The notes below the pieces were generated by a model. That model was given only the letters and a program-made list of their open reading frames with translations, was not told the origin of the DNA and ran no database searches. Position numbers and translations under genes: made by a program. This document shows, piece after piece, positions 5,606-9,272 of a stretch of DNA of 9,272 nt. Positions within the stretch are counted from its first letter, which is position 1. Each line of letters starts with the position of its first letter. The DNA comes from Pyrodictiaceae archaeon (GTDB lineage Archaea > Thermoproteota > Thermoprotei_A > Sulfolobales > Pyrodictiaceae): assembly GCA_027046525.1 (NCBI GenBank), contig JALTYD010000076.1:3801-13072 (forward strand), given 5' to 3'.

Positions 5606-6784
5606 ATGAAGCCAAATATACATGTTAAAGATAAAGTAGCTATCGTAGGTGCAGGACTTACACTCTTTAGGAGGAGGATGCTTGAGACTTCTAGAGAACT
5701 TGCGTGGGAGGCAGCTAGAGAAGCTCTAGAATCTGCTAATTTAGAACTAAAAGATATCGACTGTATAGTGATAGGATCTGCCCCTGATGCGTTTGATGGA
5801 GTACACTTAAAAGGTGAATACCTAGCTGATGGTTCAGGAGCTATCAGCAAACCAATGGTTAGAGTATATGTTGGTGGTGGAACAGGCGTTATGGTGCCAA
5901 TAGCTGCATGGTGGCATGTCGCAAGCGGCCTCTGTAGAACAGTCCTAGCTGTAGCCGAAGAGAAAATGAGCCCAGCACATCCACACCCACAAGGAGTATT
6001 TGCATATATATGGGATCCTGTCGTTGAACGACCACTAGGCCCTAACCTCCTATGGATATTCGCTCTAGAGATGAGACGCTATATGCATGTATGTGGTGCA
6101 TCGAAAGAAGATATTGCTATAGTCTCTGTCAAGAATAAAGCAAATGCTCTCAATCACCCATGTGCTCAAGCAGCTGCAAAAATAACAGTAGAAGATGTAC
6201 TAAATAGCGAAGTACTCGTATGGCCTGTCCATAGACTAGATGTCAGCCCAGTAAGTGATGGTGCAGCAGCACTTATACTTGCAAGAGAAGACATCGCTAG
6301 AAAAGTAACTGATACACCTATATGGGTAGAAGGAATAGGATGGACTCTCGATACAACTCACTGGTATAATAGAGAACTAGCATATCCTAGATATGTAGAA
6401 TATGCAGCTAGGATGGCATACAAAATGGCTGGGATCGAGAGACCCTGGAAAGAAATAGATATAGCCGAGCCCTATGATCCATTCGACTACAAAGAACTAC
6501 ACCACATAGAAGGACTAATGCTAGCACCGAGATGCCAAGCTTGGAGACTCGCACGAGAAGGATACTTTGATAGAACAGGAGAGCTACCAACTAGTCCGAG
6601 TGGAGGCCTACTAGGAGTAGGAAATCCAATAGCAGCTGCAGGCGTTATGAAAGTAGCAGAGATATTCTGGCAACTAAGATACGAAGCAGGAGAAAGACAA
6701 GTCAAGAAACCAGTACACTATGGTGTAGCTCAGGCATGGGGCGATCTAATGCAGGTAGGAACAGTAGTAGTCCTCTCTAACTAG
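5606..6784 (+). CDS. Thiolase-fold protein without the catalytic Cys/His residues (SCP2/lipid-transfer type), second copy
   Basis: This 392-residue paralogue of the preceding protein is closer to canonical thiolases in its fold markers: VAIVGAG near the N-terminus (11-17), DVSPVSDGAAALILA at 212-226, SPSGGLLGVGNPIAAAG at 330-346 and a C-terminal AQAWGDLMQVGTVVVL at 375-390. Catalytic positions are nevertheless changed. The nucleophile position falls in a triple-glycine segment (V-Y-V-G-G-G, Gly91). The His of HDCF is Tyr290 (EPYDPFDY), and the His of GHP is Asn340. A Tyr at the first His position recalls my memory of the Ltp2 aldolases, in which tyrosines act in retro-aldol cleavage; I have not aligned them. 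ATG at 5606 follows a strong ribosome site, GAGGTG at 5593-5598, and lies 12 bases after the previous stop, so the two are surely co-transcribed. Most likely it is the active subunit of a heteromeric lyase with a DUF35 partner. Confidence 0.83.
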   Translation: MKPNIHVKDKVAIVGAGLTLFRRRMLETSRELAWEAAREALESANLELKDIDCIVIGSAPDAFDGVHLKGEYLADGSGAISKPMVRVYVGGGTGVMVPIAAWWHVASGLCRTVLAVAEEKMSPAHPHPQGVFAYIWDPVVERPLGPNLLWIFALEMRRYMHVCGASKEDIAIVSVKNKANALNHPCAQAAAKITVEDVLNSEVLVWPVHRLDVSPVSDGAAALILAREDIARKVTDTPIWVEGIGWTLDTTHWYNRELAYPRYVEYAARMAYKMAGIERPWKEIDIAEPYDPFDYKELHHIEGLMLAPRCQAWRLAREGYFDRTGELPTSPSGGLLGVGNPIAAAGVMKVAEIFWQLRYEAGERQVKKPVHYGVAQAWGDLMQVGTVVVLSN

Positions 6785-6791
6785 AGGTGGT
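6784..6791 (+). promoter_or_regulatory. Ribosome binding site that decides the start of the first DUF35 gene
   Basis: GAGGTGGT overlaps the stop codon of the second thiolase-like gene and lies four bases before ATG at 6796. The same arrangement (stop, AGGTG-N-T, then ATG after 11-12 bases) precedes the second thiolase-like gene. The in-frame GTG at 6787 is part of this site, so it is an unlikely start. Confidence 0.7.
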
Positions 6792-6795
6792 AGAT

Positions 6796-7350
6796 ATGGC
6801 TCGTAGAATATATGATAAAGAACACGTGAAAGCTCCTGGAACACCACTCTCGTCGAAAGAAATGTATCAGCTACCAGGAACAATAGAGTATACACCAGTA
6901 GCTAAGTACAGATTTACTACAGGTCAAGCTCTTTCAAAATTCCTCGAAGAACTGAAAAGAGGTAGAATAGCTGGTAGAAAATGCAATAATTGTGGAAGAG
7001 TATATGTCCCACCTAGAATGTATTGTGAATTCTGCTACAAGCCTACAAGCGAATGGATATACCTAGAAGGTACAGGTACAGTAGTCACAGCAGTAGTAAG
7101 CTATATTGGTACAGCGAGAGAGAGACTAGAGAAACCAGAAATAATAGGTATCGTCAAACTCGACATTGACAACAAAGAACCACAAGGTTATGATTTCCCA
7201 GGACTCTTCCACAGATTCTGTAATGTCTCAGAAGACGATGTAAAAACCGGGAAGATAATAGGTGCTAGAGTACGCCCCCGATGGAAACTAGAAGAAGAGA
7301 GAAAAGGAGACATCACAGATATAGAGTGTTTCGAGCCCATCGAGGGGTGA
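6796..7350 (+). CDS. DUF35 (zinc ribbon plus OB-fold) acyl-CoA partner protein, intact zinc site
   Basis: The protein has 184 residues from ATG 6796. A helical N-terminal region (about 40-58) is followed by the rubredoxin-like zinc ribbon with C63-x2-C66 and C77-x2-C80 around the family pattern Y-V-P-P-R, then an OB-fold (about 86-180) with GTGTVVTAVVSYIG and a closing DITDIECFEPI. DUF35 proteins bind thiolase-fold enzymes: they bridge thiolase and HMG-CoA synthase in archaeal mevalonate synthesis, and they form part of the BbsAB thiolase and the Ltp2-ChsH2 aldolase. In such complexes the OB-fold helps to bind or channel CoA esters. Position directly behind two thiolase-like genes makes the same role here very likely. 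A 50-residue N-terminal extension before the ribbon is longer than in the shortest family members. Confidence 0.9.
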   Translation: MARRIYDKEHVKAPGTPLSSKEMYQLPGTIEYTPVAKYRFTTGQALSKFLEELKRGRIAGRKCNNCGRVYVPPRMYCEFCYKPTSEWIYLEGTGTVVTAVVSYIGTARERLEKPEIIGIVKLDIDNKEPQGYDFPGLFHRFCNVSEDDVKTGKIIGARVRPRWKLEEERKGDITDIECFEPIEG

Positions 7351-7356
7351 TACTCT

Positions 7357-7821
7357 ATGTCTATGTGGCGTAAGAAATGCACAACACCAGAATATCCAGG
7401 CAAGATGGAGACAGAGAAATACGTGTATACACCAGGACTACATGGACTAGAATTCTTTAAGACACTAAAAGAAAAAGATGCTATAGTAGCCACTAAGTGT
7501 GGCGAGACACTATATATACCTCCAACAACACTATGCCCAGACTTCAGCAAAGGAGAAGTAGTAGAAGTACCACTTACAAATCCATGGTATATTGCAAGCT
7601 ATACAATTGTCTACGAAGATATGGATGGGAATAAACTAGATAAGCCACAGATACTAGCACTACTTGTACCAGAAGAAGATATAGTTGGAGGTATTATTCA
7701 CTACGTTAAGGCAGAGCCTGAAGAAATAGATGTAGGCTTAATGGTGAAAGCAAAACTAAAACCTAGAGAAAAGAGAGAAGGAAAGATAACAGATATAGAG
7801 TACTTCGAGCTAGTAGCTTAA
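7357..7821 (+). CDS. DUF35-type OB-fold protein with degenerate zinc ribbon, second copy
   Basis: The protein has 154 residues and is a paralogue of the preceding one: both have the helix before the ribbon (here LEFFKTLKEKD at 31-41), a Y-x-P-P turn, an OB-fold, and a shared C-terminal pattern (K-x-R-E-x-R-E-G-K-ITDIEYF here). The zinc site is broken. Where the first copy has C-x2-C twice, this one has a single Cys48 in TKCGE and a single Cys60 in LCPDF, so two of four ligands are gone and two residues appear to be missing at the first knuckle. It probably keeps the OB-fold as a structural or CoA-channel part of the complex without zinc. GAGGGGTGA at 7342-7350 overlaps the previous stop and leads to ATG 7357; a second ATG follows at 7363. 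The TAA stop overlaps the stop of the convergent synthetase gene. Confidence 0.85.
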   Translation: MSMWRKKCTTPEYPGKMETEKYVYTPGLHGLEFFKTLKEKDAIVATKCGETLYIPPTTLCPDFSKGEVVEVPLTNPWYIASYTIVYEDMDGNKLDKPQILALLVPEEDIVGGIIHYVKAEPEEIDVGLMVKAKLKPREKREGKITDIEYFELVA

Positions 7822-9272
7822 CTCTTACCTAGTACTTTTTTAATCTCTTCAACAGATTCTGGATTCTCTAAGACACTAATATCGCCTAGCGGCTGGTCTG
7901 TAACTATACTCCTCACTATTCTACGCATAATCTTTCCACTCCTAGTCCTAGGGAGATCATCAACGAAGAATACTAGCTCTGGTGCAAAAGGCTTACCTAG
8001 TTTTTCAGCTACTAGCTCTTTAATCTCTTCAGCTAGCTCTCTACTAGGTGTATAGCCAGGTTTTAGCACAATGAAACACGAGATAACTTCTCCTTTAATC
8101 TCGTGAGGATACCCTATACAAGCTGATTCAGCAACTTGATGATGACTATTAATAACATACTCTATCTCTGCTGGCCCGATCCTCTTACCAGCTACTTTAA
8201 TAATATCATCTGCACGCCCTAATATATACCAGAAACCATCTTCATCTACTAGAGCTAGGTCTCCATGAAACCATACTCCTGGATACCTAGACCAGTAAGT
8301 CCTAATATACCTCTCTGGGTCTCTCCAAAGCCCTCTCGTCATACTAGGCGATGGTTTTCTAACAACAAGATATCCTATACTGCCTCTTACTGATCTACCT
8401 TCTTCATCTACAACATCAGCATCCATACCAAGACCAGGACCCCATAGTGTCGATGGCTTTAACTCAACAACAGGGCTGGGTAGCACTATACATCCAAAAA
8501 CTTCTGTACCACCACTTAGATTGATAAAAGGCCTCTTCTCTTCTCCAACATCTCTCATAATCCATAGCCATGTATCAGGATCAATAGGCTCACCAGTATT
8601 ACCAAAGGCTCTAATACTAGATACATCGTGTCCCTCGACAGCCTCAGTACCTATCTTCTTGAGAATCCTAGCAACAGTTGCAGCAAACCCAAAGTGTGTA
8701 ACTTTGTACTTCTCTATAAGGGTAATCTATAGCTCCCTCGACTACTAGATGACTAGCGCCTAGGAATTGTGAACCTATAATCTGCCAAGGCCCCATCATC
8801 CACCCGAGATCACTAATCCACCACAGTCTATCACCAGGTTCTTCCCACCCAGGTTTTATATCTAGGTTGAAGAAGTGTTCTTTAGCAGGCTGTAACAAGG
8901 TGCCAGCATGGCTAATAACTGCTCCTTTAGGTCTACCAGTAGTACCAGATGTAAATAATAGTAGAGCAGGATCTTCTGCTTCAGTCTCTACTGCTTCGAA
9001 GACAGGCCTCTTACCTGAAAGTGCATCATGATACCATATGTCTCTATCATCATCCCACGGAATATCTACTCCTAGTCTTTCTACAACAACAACCCTAGAG
9101 GGATAGCCTGCTTCTCTAACTGCTTTATCAGCTTCCTCTTTTAGAATAATTCTCCTCCCTCTTCGATAGAATCCATCGAATGTAAGCATAATTTTTGCCT
9201 CACTAGATTTTAACCTCTCAGCGACAGCATGTGAAGCAAAACCAGAGAAGATAGGCGAAGCTATTGCTCCTA
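7818..9272 (-). pseudogene. AMP-forming acyl-CoA synthetase (Acs-like), frame broken near 8720, 5' end outside the window
   Basis: Two - strand reading frames together make one acetyl-CoA-synthetase-like enzyme, which activates a carboxylic acid to its acyl-CoA with ATP. The first frame enters at 9271 (GAIASPIFSGFASHAVAERL) and carries the P-loop TSGTTGRPKG (to 8923) and WWISDLGWMMGPW. It reads EGAIDYP up to 8719 and then runs into foreign codons and a stop near 8668. The second frame resumes as LIEKYKVTHFGFAAT from 8720 and continues to a normal C-terminus with GNTGEP, SGGTE (8516-8502), the hinge GRADDIIKVAGKRIGPAE and the acyl-adenylate lysine in RSGKIMRR (codon 7934-7932). Compared from memory with E. 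coli Acs (VPNWP-TPARMCQ-VVDKHQV), about seven residues are missing at the junction. With the two-base overlap of the frames, that is a 23-base deletion. SGGTE in place of WWQTE removes the Trp that restricts Acs to acetate, so a larger acid is likely. No other damage is seen, so the lesion is recent or an assembly error. Confidence 0.8.
7836..7841 (+). terminator. T6 tract just past the operon, possible terminator
   Basis: Six consecutive T begin 14 bases after the last DUF35 stop. A U-rich tract of this kind is enough for archaeal termination. It lies inside the 3' end of the convergent synthetase gene, where it encodes lysines, so the signal could be incidental. Confidence 0.35.

Noticed and set aside
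5599..5850. - strand open frame inside the second thiolase-like gene
   Set aside because: It is fully antisense to a well-supported coding region and has no ribosome site or recognisable motif. The same holds for the - strand frames at 6408-6590, 6487-6705 and 7188-7550.
6787..6795. GTG at 6787 as start of the first DUF35 protein
   Set aside because: The GTG is inside the GAGGTGGT ribosome site, and ATG 6796 has the same spacing as the ATG of the preceding gene.
4436..7821. Canonical archaeal acetoacetyl-CoA thiolase/DUF35/HMG-CoA synthase operon of the mevalonate pathway
   Set aside because: There is no HMG-CoA synthase gene, and both thiolase-like proteins lack the catalytic Cys and His residues needed for acetoacetyl-CoA synthesis.
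8135..8155. TGATGATGA-like string resembling a C/D box of an archaeal guide RNA
   Set aside because: It lies in the conserved part of the synthetase gene, and I found no D box or second box pair at the required spacing.
8690..8730. Programmed ribosomal frameshift in the synthetase
   Set aside because: There is no slippery run at the junction, and about seven expected residues are missing as well, which a frameshift would not explain; a deletion fits better.
8521..8748. + strand open frame opposite the synthetase
   Set aside because: It is antisense to conserved synthetase sequence (SGGTE, GNTGEP and VTHFG regions) and is not a gene in its own right.

Overview
The window looks like a hyperthermophilic or thermophilic archaeon of the Thermoproteota (Crenarchaeota), possibly of the Desulfurococcales, though I cannot name a genus. 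The reasons are an AAA+ ATPase tail of Cdc48/Vps4 type, a TrmY-like tRNA pseudouridine-54 methyltransferase, an archaeal AmmeMemoRadiSam-type protein, thiolase genes paired with DUF35 genes, GGTGA-type ribosome binding sites, frequent TTG/GTG starts, TATA-like elements, and strong use of CTA, ATA and AGA codons. Base composition is AT-rich (about 40% G+C by eye) and CTAG is strikingly common. Genes are tightly packed. I see no tRNA, rRNA, CRISPR array or insertion sequence.

Left part (1-3178), mixed household genes on both strands: the 3' end of an AAA+ ATPase (+); a convergent two-gene unit (-) made of an uncharacterised 94-residue protein followed by a divergent radical-SAM-like protein whose first cluster cysteine has become serine; an unrecognised 115-residue protein (+); a GNAT acetyltransferase (-); and, divergent from it, a TrmY-like methyltransferase (+).

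Right part (3179-9272), acyl-CoA metabolism: a + strand run of an acyl-CoA dehydrogenase, two tandem thiolase-like proteins and two tandem DUF35 proteins, with 6-40 bases between genes, most likely one or two transcripts. It meets head-on an AMP-forming acyl-CoA synthetase gene (-), whose stop codon overlaps that of the last DUF35 gene in the palindrome TTAA. The synthetase reading frame is broken near 8718-8721 by what looks like a 23-base deletion.

The most interesting part is the 2+2 thiolase/DUF35 set. By alignment to the thiolase motifs I know, both thiolase-fold proteins lack the nucleophilic cysteine and both active-site histidines, and one DUF35 protein has lost half of its zinc ligands. 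The known precedent for cysteine-less thiolase-fold proteins with DUF35 partners is the steroid side-chain aldolase Ltp2-ChsH2. I infer that this operon encodes a heteromeric acyl-CoA lyase or other C-C bond enzyme acting after the dehydrogenase, rather than an ordinary beta-ketothiolase. The dehydrogenase itself carries Asp where the family base is normally Glu. No enoyl-CoA hydratase or 3-hydroxyacyl-CoA dehydrogenase is in the window. The substrate is unknown.
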